Shown in pieces: positions 1 through 8,725 of a stretch of DNA of 64,000 bases. Source of the stretch: Rachicladosporium sp. CCFEE 5018 (lineage: Eukaryota; Ascomycota; Dothideomycetes; Cladosporiales; Cladosporiaceae). A model generated the notes under the pieces. The model was given only the letters and a program-made list of their open reading frames with translations, did no database searches and was not told the origin of the DNA. The number at the start of each line of letters is the position of its first letter. The first letter of the stretch is position 1. The DNA is taken from NCBI GenBank assembly GCA_002077045.2, contig KZ111154.1, positions 186,001-250,000 of the forward strand, read 5' to 3'. Both the position numbers and the translations under genes were made by a program.

Positions 1-276
1 GTGGCTTGCGATTATGCACACGATGTCTCCACCGCCCCGCCGATGGGGCTGCGTGCATGTGGCCACTTCGAGCTTGAAAGTATGCATCTCGCCCGCAAAC
101 TGATACACAGTCTCGATAGACTATAGATGATTGCAACAAACATACCATGGCATATCAAGCAGCAGGTATTGGCCTTCGATGACAATTGATCATCGGTACA
201 TGTGAGTCTCTACGTGCTCAGCACAGTCGTACATTGCGCCATCTACCATGACCAACCCAAAGCCGATGAGGGCAAG
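1..276. other. left flank without a recognised gene
   Basis: No convincing coding region was seen on either strand here. It is the upstream region of the first HET gene. A frame runs into that gene from a GTG at 202, but the second HET copy begins exactly at the methionine corresponding to 277, so 202-276 is treated as leader sequence. Confidence 0.5.
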
Positions 277-2331
277 ATGTGGCTACTCGACGCCGCGACG
301 AGGCGACTCAGATTCATCAACGATCCGCAGAACGTCAGATACGCCATTCTTTCGCACACCTGGGGAGACAATGAGGTACTGTTTGACGATATCCATAAGC
401 CGGACGTGAAGGAGCTACCCGGCTATCACAAAATTGACTATGCGTGCCGGCAAGCGATCAGAGACAAGCTGGAGTACGTTTGGATCGATACTTGCTGCAT
501 CGACAAACGCAGTAGTGCAGAGCTCTCGGAAGCCATCAACTCGATGTTCCGCTGGTATGCAGATGCTGCAATCTGCTACGCTTACCTGTCGGACATCGAT
601 GTGCGCTCCATGACAGCGGCCATTAGAGGGAACGTGGAAAACTTTGAGGCCCTGCTACCATGCAGTCGGTGGTTCACGCGGAGCTGGACGCTCCAGGAGT
701 TACTTGCTCCAAGTCAAGTAACGTTCTTCGACACGAATTGGACACGTGTGGGATCAAAGGCTGGCCTTTGCGACATGCTGAGCGAGATTACTAGAATTTC
801 CGGCAGAATTCTTGAAGATCGCCGACTCCTCCGATTTGCCTCGATCGCCCAGAGAATGTCTTGGGCAGCCAAGCGAGAGAGCTCAAGGGTGGAAGACCAA
901 GCCTACGCACTACTCGGGATATTCGATGTTAATATGCCACTGCTTTACGGAGAGGGCTCGAAAGCTTTCATCCGGCTGCAAGAGGAGATCATCAGATCGC
1001 ACGACGCAGATGATTCCATCCTTGTAGCGAGTGCTAGCACGCTTACTTTGTTCGCATCTTCTCCCGCGCCTTTTGAGCATGCCCACGGTATCATCGGTTG
1101 CCCTTCTCCGATAGAAGGGGCTTATGAGCTCACACGGCAGGGACTACGGCTGAACTTGCTGGTTCTGGGCGTAGGTATCGATCGCCCTGCGGCGACTATA
1201 ACTCCACGCAAATCCGGCAATAGGCGTCATTCCGACATCTCTGAAGGTTACAACGGGTCTGGAGAGTCAAGCGACTCAGAGAACCGCAAAGAGGTGTACA
1301 GGCAAGCCATACAGTATGACGACGACTTCGCGCATTCATACTGTCTGCATGCGGTGCTCGAGTCACGTTACCGCGATCAACCCGGCACTCGAATCGCAAT
1401 ACTCTTGCGCAGGCGCCCAATGATCACTGCCCGTGACGAGTCACGCAGGAAGCACGGGAACAGCAATGTATACGACATATTGCCGGGCACTAAAGTTGTC
1501 ACCGCCGAGGAGTTAGAAGACTACAAGATGGACGAGCTTATCATTGCACGTAGACGTGTGGCTTGGGGGGCCGTGTCACCAACTATCTCAATCGCACTTA
1601 CAGCTAGTCCGGAGGAAACACTAGCTTCCGCCTCGATCGTGGGTTGGAAATGCTCGGGTGGTAGATGGCGGTCTACTGATGGCATCGAACAGCACAATGG
1701 CACGTTCCATCTTAAGCAAGACGGCAAGGACGATGACGTCCGCTGGCTGCATCTACTCCTGAAGCGACACAAGATGCTGGGCCCTGAACGATATATCGCT
1801 GTAAGGCTTGCCATTTCCATGGCCGCAGGAATACCAAAGAGCTGGATAAGTATCGCCGAAGGGCTTGAGATGGCATTGGCATTAAGATTGCACCGATGGC
1901 GGATTCGCAAAGATCGTGGCATGGAAAGACTTTGGAAAGCGAGTCGTCCGGACATACCCAGGACGGCTTTGTATGCCGATCGGACTCAAGGCCTCCTCAT
2001 CGATGGCAAGCTCGCGCTCCTCGTCGAAGCGCGACTGATGTACAATGACGATGAACTGCATTGGCACCTATATCTTACTGCTGAAGCCCAAGACAGCAGC
2101 AACATTAGTGAGCGTGGAAATGACGCGCTCCCAAACAACCTAAGACTACCACGGTCACGTCAGACGGAATTCGCGGGAGACGGTAATGAGTCGTCTTCGG
2201 ATGCATCGTCCCCATCACCTTTCGAGCCGCGCAAACGCCCAGTCCAGAAGCTAACGGAGAACGGCCTGTTACGCATGAAGCTGTCTGATCGTGTGCGGAC
2301 GCGAAGATCTTCGGACTCGTCGGCCTCATGA
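277..2331 (+). CDS. HET-domain (heterokaryon incompatibility) protein, copy 1
   Basis: Predicted 684-residue protein with an N-terminal HET domain, a fungal cell-death domain of allorecognition genes. The HET signatures are visible: RYAILSHTWG (residues 21-30), IDTCCIDKRSS (70-80) followed by AELSEAINSM (81-90), and RWFTRSWTLQELLAP (131-145). Downstream, EDQAYALLGI and MPLLYGEG are the motifs usual after HET in this subfamily. The ATG at 277 is chosen because the copy at 27955 starts with the same MWLL sequence; an open frame extends to a GTG at 202. No intron is needed. The C-terminal 350 residues have no domain I recognise, and the last 80 or so are rich in Ser, Arg and acidic residues. Compared with the second copy it is longer (684 against 568 residues) and clearly diverged: I count 73 identical residues in the first 110. 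Neighbouring gene pairs are about 97-99 percent identical in protein. Role in vegetative incompatibility is inferred from the family only. Confidence 0.9.
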   Translation: MWLLDAATRRLRFINDPQNVRYAILSHTWGDNEVLFDDIHKPDVKELPGYHKIDYACRQAIRDKLEYVWIDTCCIDKRSSAELSEAINSMFRWYADAAICYAYLSDIDVRSMTAAIRGNVENFEALLPCSRWFTRSWTLQELLAPSQVTFFDTNWTRVGSKAGLCDMLSEITRISGRILEDRRLLRFASIAQRMSWAAKRESSRVEDQAYALLGIFDVNMPLLYGEGSKAFIRLQEEIIRSHDADDSILVASASTLTLFASSPAPFEHAHGIIGCPSPIEGAYELTRQGLRLNLLVLGVGIDRPAATITPRKSGNRRHSDISEGYNGSGESSDSENRKEVYRQAIQYDDDFAHSYCLHAVLESRYRDQPGTRIAILLRRRPMITARDESRRKHGNSNVYDILPGTKVVTAEELEDYKMDELIIARRRVAWGAVSPTISIALTASPEETLASASIVGWKCSGGRWRSTDGIEQHNGTFHLKQDGKDDDVRWLHLLLKRHKMLGPERYIAVRLAISMAAGIPKSWISIAEGLEMALALRLHRWRIRKDRGMERLWKASRPDIPRTALYADRTQGLLIDGKLALLVEARLMYNDDELHWHLYLTAEAQDSSNISERGNDALPNNLRLPRSRQTEFAGDGNESSSDASSPSPFEPRKRPVQKLTENGLLRMKLSDRVRTRRSSDSSAS

Positions 2332-2452
2332 CCAGAAGCTTTCCCGTACCGCGACAGAGGCGGTCTCGAGGCTCAAAAGTCTGAGATTGAGTAAGGTTCT
2401 TGCTATGACGGTCGTTCAACGTGTGCTGTACTTGTACGTCCACAGGGCTGAT

Positions 2453-3631
2453 CTACGCTTTCACCCCTGGTATCCCGCTTCTCAGTATCTCTTCATCCCC
2501 TTTGTACTTCTCGTCCTGCCCCGGAACAATGCCTCTATACAGCGCGTCTCGCACCGCCCTCTTCACGCCCTCGTCCATACTGACCACCGGCTTATACCCC
2601 AATCTCTTCTTCGCCTTGTCTATGCAGAAGTATCGCGTCATTACAGCATACTGTACTCGCTGCCTTGTCAATGTAGGCGAACCCCTCTTCAACAGCCAAA
2701 AAATCCACTCTAGCAGGAAAGCCAACGTTAACGCAAGATCGCGGTTGATGTGCCACACTGATGCAGAAGGCGTGCGGTCTCCAAGCTCAGCGTAGGCTTT
2801 TCGGGGGAAGTCGAAGAAGTATACGGGTGAGTCGTTGGTAATGAGGAAGGCTTCTCCATCCACCCTCTCATTGTCGAGAGGTACGGACTTTCCGCTCGCG
2901 AGTCGCTCGTGCGTTGCCAGGAGAGCAGCAAGAGCCAGATGATGTGCATGCGCTACGTTCGTGATCTCGGTCCAGTCGAAGAGGTTCTGATTATCGCCGA
3001 GCATGAACTTCGCCTGGCCACGGTAGTAGGATGCCAGCATTGGAGGGAGGGCTTGTACGTCGCCAGGGCCAAACAATGCGGCTGGTCGGATGGCGCAGGT
3101 GAGGAAATTGGGATGTGAAGCTGTGCGATTCGAGGCAATGACGTGGAGTTCGGCTTGTGCTTTTGTAGTGGTGTAGTACTGTGGTTGATCCTTGCCCATG
3201 ATGATCGGATACGACTCGTCGGCATTGATTAGATCTGAGCGCGTATCGTGGATTATGCTTGCGGAGCTTGTGTACACGAATGCCTTCACTCCCGTCTGCT
3301 GCGCTGCTCTGACAAGAGCTTTCGTGCCGTCTACGTTCACCTTGTAGAGCAACTCGTCGATGTGGTGGGCATTTGGGCTAGCAGTATGGATAATGGCGTC
3401 TGGCCTGAGCTTTTGGAAGAGGTTGAGCATTGCCTCCGGGTCTGTGATGTCGGCGAAGGCGTACTCGACCCCCTCGACGGTCTTCGCTGCGGGCCTGACG
3501 TCTAGGGCGGTGATCTTCGAGCAGGCGCCACGGGACTGGAGGAGGGAGACGATGTTGTGACCGAGGAAACCTGTGCCGCCAGTGACCACGACATGGCCTA
3601 GCGACTGGACTGGGGCTTGCTTCTCCGCCAT
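2453..3631 (-). CDS. ERG26: sterol-4-alpha-carboxylate 3-dehydrogenase (ERG26-like), copy 1
   Basis: 392-residue NAD(P)-dependent short-chain/3-beta-HSD family enzyme. In ergosterol synthesis this family oxidises the 3-hydroxyl while the C4 carboxyl group is lost, acting in the ER membrane with the ERG25 and ERG27 enzymes. Visible features are the Rossmann motif VTGGTGFLG (residues 16-24), the catalytic YTTTK (Tyr153, Lys157) and a C-terminal stretch with a hydrophobic segment (ALTLAFLLEWIFWLL). The ending MTRYFCIDKAKKRLGYKP is typical of ERG26. The frame is open 162 bases further upstream, but the second copy starts at the methionine equivalent to 3631, so that start is used. It is divergently transcribed from palC across 296 bp. 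Only about ten residues differ from copy 2, mostly near the C-terminus. Assignment to ERG26 rather than another 3-beta-HSD relative is by motif recall. Confidence 0.85.
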   Translation of the reverse strand: MAEKQAPVQSLGHVVVTGGTGFLGHNIVSLLQSRGACSKITALDVRPAAKTVEGVEYAFADITDPEAMLNLFQKLRPDAIIHTASPNAHHIDELLYKVNVDGTKALVRAAQQTGVKAFVYTSSASIIHDTRSDLINADESYPIIMGKDQPQYYTTTKAQAELHVIASNRTASHPNFLTCAIRPAALFGPGDVQALPPMLASYYRGQAKFMLGDNQNLFDWTEITNVAHAHHLALAALLATHERLASGKSVPLDNERVDGEAFLITNDSPVYFFDFPRKAYAELGDRTPSASVWHINRDLALTLAFLLEWIFWLLKRGSPTLTRQRVQYAVMTRYFCIDKAKKRLGYKPVVSMDEGVKRAVRDALYRGIVPGQDEKYKGDEEILRSGIPGVKA

Positions 3632-3927
3632 GGCTTCGCAATGAGGAGGTTCGAGGACGACGTATGAGCTGGAGGTCGAGGGGTTCTCGTCCAATAGGGT
3701 TTGTGAAGTGACTTTTGCGGAGACCAGAGGAGCCGTATATGTCGCACTATGAAGCCAAATAGACAAGAGATGCCCTTCGTTGACTTCAACCACAGCGTGA
3801 GGTCAACTTTCTCAAGCCATTGATGCCAAGCTGTCGAACTATCGAACCATTCGGCTGAAAGTCCGTCCGCCTCGCTTCCACCCCCTTCATCTCCACCACC
3901 CCACTACGCCAGTGCCTTGCTACAATC
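3632..3927. promoter_or_regulatory. shared upstream region of ERG26-like and palC genes
   Basis: These 296 bp separate two divergent start codons, so both promoters must lie here. The part next to palC is pyrimidine-rich (cctcgcttccacccccttcatctccacc region), as is common just upstream of fungal start sites. This spacer is more diverged between the two block copies than the adjoining start of the ERG26-like gene. Confidence 0.5.
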
Positions 3928-5379
3928 ATGCCCTTTCCTTTCAGTCTTCCGACGACAAGCTCAGTGCTACTCTCGGATTATCTCACAAGCTCCTCGCATC
4001 CGTCGTTGCCGTTGACGGCGACGACGAAGCGGAGCATTGTCAAAGATGCCCTGAAGAAGCACAAACGCATGTCTCCGCGAGACAGACCTGTGCATCTATC
4101 AATCGTGCAGGATGCACTGCTCGCGTACATTCCGTATTTTCTCGCTCTGGCCTCTGGCGCTGGCTGTCTCGATGTAGGTGGTGAGAGGATTGAGGTTGAG
4201 GTTGTCAAGCCGCTGGTAGTGGAATGGAGGTCAACCATCTCCACTACCCTCCCTGGGCGCGAGCCTCCACGCTCTCGAGTCACAGGTCTGCACCACGAGA
4301 TCGCGTTCTTGTTATCTTCACTAGCGTACACATATATTCTGCAGGCACGTTCTGAGCTACGCGCACTGCATGGCTTGTCATCGCCCTCGGCTGAGCAGCG
4401 GACTGTGGCGATAGGATCTGCTATGAAGCAGCTGCTGCAAGCAAACAGTGTTCATCGATACTTACTTGCTGTGCCATCGATCTCGGCTGCCAAGGATGCT
4501 CTGGTTGACGTACAGGCCTCGACGATATCAGCATTGGCGTCTTTGGAACTTGCTGAGGCTACCTTGATTGTTGTGTCAAAAGACGACCCTTACGCCGCGG
4601 CAGTGGCGGACGATCGCAATGAGAGCAATACAGACTGGATGTTCAAGTCACCTGAGATGCCTCCCGTGCGGGCCCGTCTTTTCGCGGGCATCTGTTTGGC
4701 AGCTGCTGAGCATGCAGGTACAGCCCACGCACTACTCGCGCGAAGTGCTGGCGTGAAGATCACCGAAGATCTAGTCAAATTTGCGAACGATCTTCGTCGC
4801 ACGGCACGGGCGAAGGCAATCAGGTTCCTGGCCATCAACTCGGAACTTTCGGTGAAGACAGGTGAAGCTCTAGCATACATTGCTGGTGCCCGATCTGAGC
4901 TCGGTTTACCTCCTCTGGCTTCAGCAGACAGTGCCCGGAAAGGTTTCAAAGGACTGAAGCACGCCTGGCAAGAAAGACGTGAAGACCGCAAAGTCGCATC
5001 TGCAAGCAGCACCGACTGGGGCCTGGATGCTGGAAGGCTCGAAGAGGCCCGTGTCATTGAAATGCTCCACGCAAAGTGGGATCGCGAGAATAACACGATC
5101 AACGTGCAAGTCGTACCCGACTATGAGCCACTGCTTAGGCAACTCCCAAGTGCACGGGAGTATCACACACCGCAGGTCTGGACTCCGCCGACAATGGATG
5201 AAACTACCTTGTGGCAGATGCGAGCACCTGTCCAGCCCGAAGATCGGGCTTTCAAGGGGGACGAGGATGATAGCGGTGACGAGGATGGCTATGCTGCAGC
5301 GCGGAGTGAGCCAGTCGGCGCGTTCCCGGGATCCGCCGATGAGTATGGGCGAAGCACAACGAGTGGCAGCTACTACTGA
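3928..5379 (+). CDS. palC: pH-response regulator PalC (BRO1-domain protein), copy 1
   Basis: 483-residue intronless protein. PalC is the fungal ambient-pH signalling component with a BRO1 domain. It links the plasma-membrane pH sensor complex to ESCRT-III and so to proteolytic activation of the PacC transcription factor. The N-terminus MPFPFSLPTTSSVLLSDYL, the paired helical segments through residue 330 and the GLHHEIAFLLSSLAY stretch fit PalC proteins as I know them. The C-terminal 150 residues are low in complexity, acidic (DEDDSGDEDGY) and end SGSYY. The start at 3928 follows a pyrimidine-rich leader and matches the second copy exactly. The gene is divergent from the ERG26-like gene and followed in the same orientation by an unknown membrane protein. 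The 3' third (from about 5040) is almost identical to copy 2, while the 5' two-thirds carry many silent changes. Confidence 0.85.
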   Translation: MPFPFSLPTTSSVLLSDYLTSSSHPSLPLTATTKRSIVKDALKKHKRMSPRDRPVHLSIVQDALLAYIPYFLALASGAGCLDVGGERIEVEVVKPLVVEWRSTISTTLPGREPPRSRVTGLHHEIAFLLSSLAYTYILQARSELRALHGLSSPSAEQRTVAIGSAMKQLLQANSVHRYLLAVPSISAAKDALVDVQASTISALASLELAEATLIVVSKDDPYAAAVADDRNESNTDWMFKSPEMPPVRARLFAGICLAAAEHAGTAHALLARSAGVKITEDLVKFANDLRRTARAKAIRFLAINSELSVKTGEALAYIAGARSELGLPPLASADSARKGFKGLKHAWQERREDRKVASASSTDWGLDAGRLEEARVIEMLHAKWDRENNTINVQVVPDYEPLLRQLPSAREYHTPQVWTPPTMDETTLWQMRAPVQPEDRAFKGDEDDSGDEDGYAAARSEPVGAFPGSADEYGRSTTSGSYY

Positions 5380-5732
5380 AAGCCGGTCTGTGCGACGCCC
5401 GGAATCGATCTCTACGAGGGAACTATCGGGATTCCACGCGGTCATACGAGGGTGACTGGAGGCCTGCAAGTCACATCAAACGCGCCCGAAGCTTGGCTTG
5501 AGTTGCCTCGCTTGTGGCGCAGCCTCGTCGCGGTCCTGATCTCTCGCTCAGGGCAACGGTGCTGATAAGCAAGTATGCGCGACTCCAATCATTCGAAACC
5601 AGCACCTTCGTCTCACGGTAAGACAAGGGCAGACCGCAGTCGATGTGTGCAGCGTACATATACATCACGCCTCGCAACGCCTCGCGACTCATTGTACGCA
5701 CACACTACTAGCTTCGATTGCAGGGGTAAAAA
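5380..5732. other. palC to membrane-protein intergenic region
   Basis: 353 bp with no supported gene. It is very close in sequence to 32978-33329 in the second block, including a GATTGCAGGGGTAAAAAATG context just before the next start codon. Confidence 0.4.
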
Positions 5733-7520
5733 ATGGCGAAGCCATATGTTCTGCTTATGCTCTTCGCGTTTCTCTTCCGCGCTGTCGACGCCATACTGAA
5801 CACGATCGCTTGCTGTGAGAAAGCAGACGCTGCACGTGACCTGTTCGACCAGCATCACGTCCGTCTGGATGTTCCATACTTGGCCTGCGATTGGCACTTT
5901 GTCAACGCAACGACGCCCGCAGTGCAAGTATTTATTCCGTACGAGATCTGTGCAGCGACTTGCGAAGGTGGTAGCTCATCCGATTACGGAGATGCGACAG
6001 CCTGGATGGCTCCGCTTGCCCAATTTCTGTTACCGTCGATCATCTTCAGCATGGGGATCCCGCGCCGCCGATTGTTCGTACCCACTTGGACCCTCGGCCA
6101 AGGTCGCTTATCATTCGTCACGAGCCCACTACTATTGCTGCTGAGGACCATCGATCTAGCGCTATGGGTGGCCGTCATCTTCGCCACAGCCGGTCCCCTG
6201 ATGATATCTGCATTGACCGAGACGATACTGGATATCAACGTTTTCTCTGTTTTGAGCTCAAGAAAATACAGCAACCTCAGCTCTGCCTCGAGAGTACGAC
6301 TGTCACTGGCTATCACAAGCGGGAAACTTAGACAGCAAATCGGCAGTGACACCGGACCACATTGTCCACTTGCAGGATCGGATGACAGCTCGGTCGAGCC
6401 ACTCTTCGAATTATCCGAAGCTATCGACCACCTCGATCGCGACCATCAGCCACAGAAGCTCTTAGACCTTATGAACGCGCAGACAGATTGGGCGACGATT
6501 GTAGGGTACCCCGTACTTTTCTACATTGTCGGCTTTGTGTGCGCGAGCCTCGATCTCGAGGACGCTCCTCCATCCGCCGATGCGCCTCTTGCTCTCACGT
6601 TCGGCGTCAAGTGGATGATTGTCGTGCACGTGGCCATTGTAAGCGGCTGCCTCCTGTCCAACAACAATCCGAGCACAGCCTCTGCTTTGGTGCGAGGCTC
6701 CCTTGTCCCAGAGACAAGGGCAGCTCTACCGAATGTCTACACCTCTCGATATCAGCCTGTGTCGATCTGGAGTCGAGATTCAAATAAGCAGATCTGGCTG
6801 GATCAGATCACGCTTCATTGCGATAACGATGGGAGCGGGCAGCCTACTGTAACACCATGCCGAAACAGACAGGAGCATGCCATGCTCAAAGCAATCTGCC
6901 AGGATCTGAAGATAGGCATAAGGCAATACCTGTTCGCAATTCTATTGCCGGCCCTCACTCTGACCACGCTACCATCGATCGCGGGCGCATATCTGACCTA
7001 CCAAACGGCTCCTAAAGGCTTTGGCTGCTTGTCCTTGACGCTTGCCTGCTATGCTGGCAGCCAGATCCTGGTCATATTCCTACACGAACTCAGGCGACAT
7101 GCATCATCATTTCGTACACATCGCACTAGTCCGCCTGCAGCTCCTGCAAAGCATCGCTTCATAGCTCGCCTGTGGTTCAGCGTCAAATATGCTGTGCGAA
7201 GGGTATACTACGCCATGCTCTTGCCGCTCTACCTCATCACATGCCTCATCTCTCTCCTGGTCGCCCTCGGAGAGCCCACTATGTCGGCGGCGGGTATCTA
7301 CAGCGATTGCAAATGCTTCGTCAACGTCAACATGTGGCTACACCTCGATCGAGCGTTCGTGCCAGTAACCTTCGCTTACGACAGTTCGCCTACTTCCTAC
7401 GGCGGGTGGGTGATCATGGGATACGTGGCAGCTTCATTCATGGTGCTATGCACCTATGCATCATGGTACTATCAGCACATTATGAAGGAGAGGTACCGAA
7501 CGGTCGTGCGCGCGCTGTAA
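5733..7520 (+). CDS. predicted polytopic membrane protein of unknown function, copy 1
   Basis: 595-residue protein that I do not recognise. The first 21 residues (KPYVLLMLFAFLFRAVDAI) look like a cleavable signal peptide or signal anchor. A Cys-containing stretch of about 80 residues follows (CC, AC, CAATCEGG), then several hydrophobic segments: FLLPSIIFSMGI, LLLLLRTIDLALWVAVIFATAGPLMISAL, VGYPVLFYIVGFVCASL, WMIVVHVAIVSGCLL, YLFAILLPALTLTTL, CLSLTLACYAGSQILVIFL, YAMLLPLYLITCLISLLVAL and WVIMGYVAASFMVLCTYASWYY. I count about eight helices after the signal. A hydrophilic segment with DHLDRDHQPQKLL sits between helices 2 and 3. The N-terminal half is nearly identical to copy 2; from about residue 360 the two copies diverge more. 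Fungal integral membrane protein, no function proposed. Confidence 0.8.
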   Translation: MAKPYVLLMLFAFLFRAVDAILNTIACCEKADAARDLFDQHHVRLDVPYLACDWHFVNATTPAVQVFIPYEICAATCEGGSSSDYGDATAWMAPLAQFLLPSIIFSMGIPRRRLFVPTWTLGQGRLSFVTSPLLLLLRTIDLALWVAVIFATAGPLMISALTETILDINVFSVLSSRKYSNLSSASRVRLSLAITSGKLRQQIGSDTGPHCPLAGSDDSSVEPLFELSEAIDHLDRDHQPQKLLDLMNAQTDWATIVGYPVLFYIVGFVCASLDLEDAPPSADAPLALTFGVKWMIVVHVAIVSGCLLSNNNPSTASALVRGSLVPETRAALPNVYTSRYQPVSIWSRDSNKQIWLDQITLHCDNDGSGQPTVTPCRNRQEHAMLKAICQDLKIGIRQYLFAILLPALTLTTLPSIAGAYLTYQTAPKGFGCLSLTLACYAGSQILVIFLHELRRHASSFRTHRTSPPAAPAKHRFIARLWFSVKYAVRRVYYAMLLPLYLITCLISLLVALGEPTMSAAGIYSDCKCFVNVNMWLHLDRAFVPVTFAYDSSPTSYGGWVIMGYVAASFMVLCTYASWYYQHIMKERYRTVVRAL

Positions 7521-7725
7521 GATAGAAAGACTTCCCGGGTGTCACCAACCTTGTCAGGGCTCTCACTTGCCCAGTCGTAACAGCGAGAAGCAGCTCTCAT
7601 GCCTACGAGGGATACAGTCTGAGATAATCGTGAAGCGCATGCGGAATACCTTTCATCTGTCGGCGGGAGAGCACTGCTTGGGACCTCCTTCCAAGGCTCC
7701 CTCATGGCTCAAAACAAACACGCCA

Positions 7726-8329
7726 CTAGACCGCCTTCCCAGCTCCGCCTCCAGCCTTCGCAGCTTTCGCCATCATCAATTCCCTCAGCTTCCCGCTGGC
7801 GATCGGATCCACAAATTCAGTACTAGCCTTCACCTTCTTCCCGCTCTCGTCGAGCTTCACCCAGAACAAAATCTCATTCCTAACTACCTCCCCGTCGACT
7901 TCAGCCTGCATGTCAAAGTCCGCTCGCACAACAGCACTCCGCTTCGCCGTGTCTACGCAGATGTCTGCGATTGCGATCTGCCATGTGCCTAATCGCGGGG
8001 CCATGGACTTCATATGCTCGAGGAAGCCGTCTGGTGTCTTTGTGCCGCGGAGGGGGGGTGTTTGAGAGACGAACAGGGAGTGGCCCCTGTGCTTGGGGTG
8101 TCAGAGCCACGCTGGCTTGTTGGCCGATGTGGCCAAACGCTGTGGAGAGGCGAGAATATTGGGGAACGGGAGCGGAGACATACCATGAGATTTCGGCATC
8201 AGATGTAAGTAGTGAAAGAATGCGATCGTAGTCTACTTCATTCGTTCCTGGCGTCTTTGGTAGAGTGGCTAGCACCCAGCTCTCCGCCGTGCTGCGAAGG
8301 GTATCATAGAGCGCATCCTGCGCCGCCAT
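7726..8329 (-). CDS. small NTF2/SnoaL-fold-like protein, copy 1
   Basis: 168-residue protein from two exons, 8329-8184 and 8086-7726, with a 97-bp intron (donor GTATGT, acceptor CACAG). The splice restores one frame across a Trp codon (EISW joined to GHSLFVSQTPP) and the same structure holds in copy 2. The composition fits the NTF2-like/SnoaL fold of polyketide-cyclase and stress-related proteins: a helical N-terminus (LYDTLRSTAESWVLATLPK), a SLLTSDAEISW segment, and later strands (WQIAIADICVDTAKRSAVVRADF, EILFWVKLDESGKKVKASTEFVD). The C-terminus is an Ala/Gly/Lys-rich tail (AKAAKAGGGAGKAV). Such fungal proteins are often of unknown function, and no catalytic role can be assigned. The start is the ATG at 8329, since upstream residues are not conserved in copy 2. 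Confidence 0.7.
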
Positions 8330-8725
8330 CTTGATGTCCGAAAAGTCACAACAAATAGAACGTTGGCATATGGCTACAAAAAAGGAAAGCAAATGAGAAC
8401 CTAGTTTTGTGCCTGTGCTTCTCAGGGCATGCTACGTGTATATATATTGTGAACATAACGCACGATGATGCTAGCGCATTGCTGCCGGCATGACATGCAG
8501 GGCAGCCGGATGTCCACCTCAGAGCAGATATGCGGCTGGACTTGAAGTCCGATGTGTGCATCTGGACCCATCTGCCAAGACTAGCATGCAACTTCATTGA
8601 GCGTCAGCCATGATTGAGGTCTATGCCTTGCGGTCGATAAGTTTTCGTTGCGTCTTCGTCAGGCTTCGCGTTCGCGATCTCAATTTCGTACAATGCCGTT
8701 CTCGCCTCAATGTTCCGTACCCTCA
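8330..8725. other. intergenic region between NTF2-like and CCT4 genes
   Basis: 396 bp containing the promoter of the NTF2-like gene and the 3' flank of CCT4. There is a short AT-rich stretch (tgtatatatattgtgaac, 8430-8450). A short sequence in copy 2 at 36108-36120 (atttatatactgtgagcc) corresponds. No gene was seen. Confidence 0.4.

Noticed and set aside
4590..5102. Long antisense frame within palC (also in copy 2 at 32323-32700)
   Set aside because: A shadow of the well-supported PalC coding sequence; length differs between copies, as expected of a non-coding frame.
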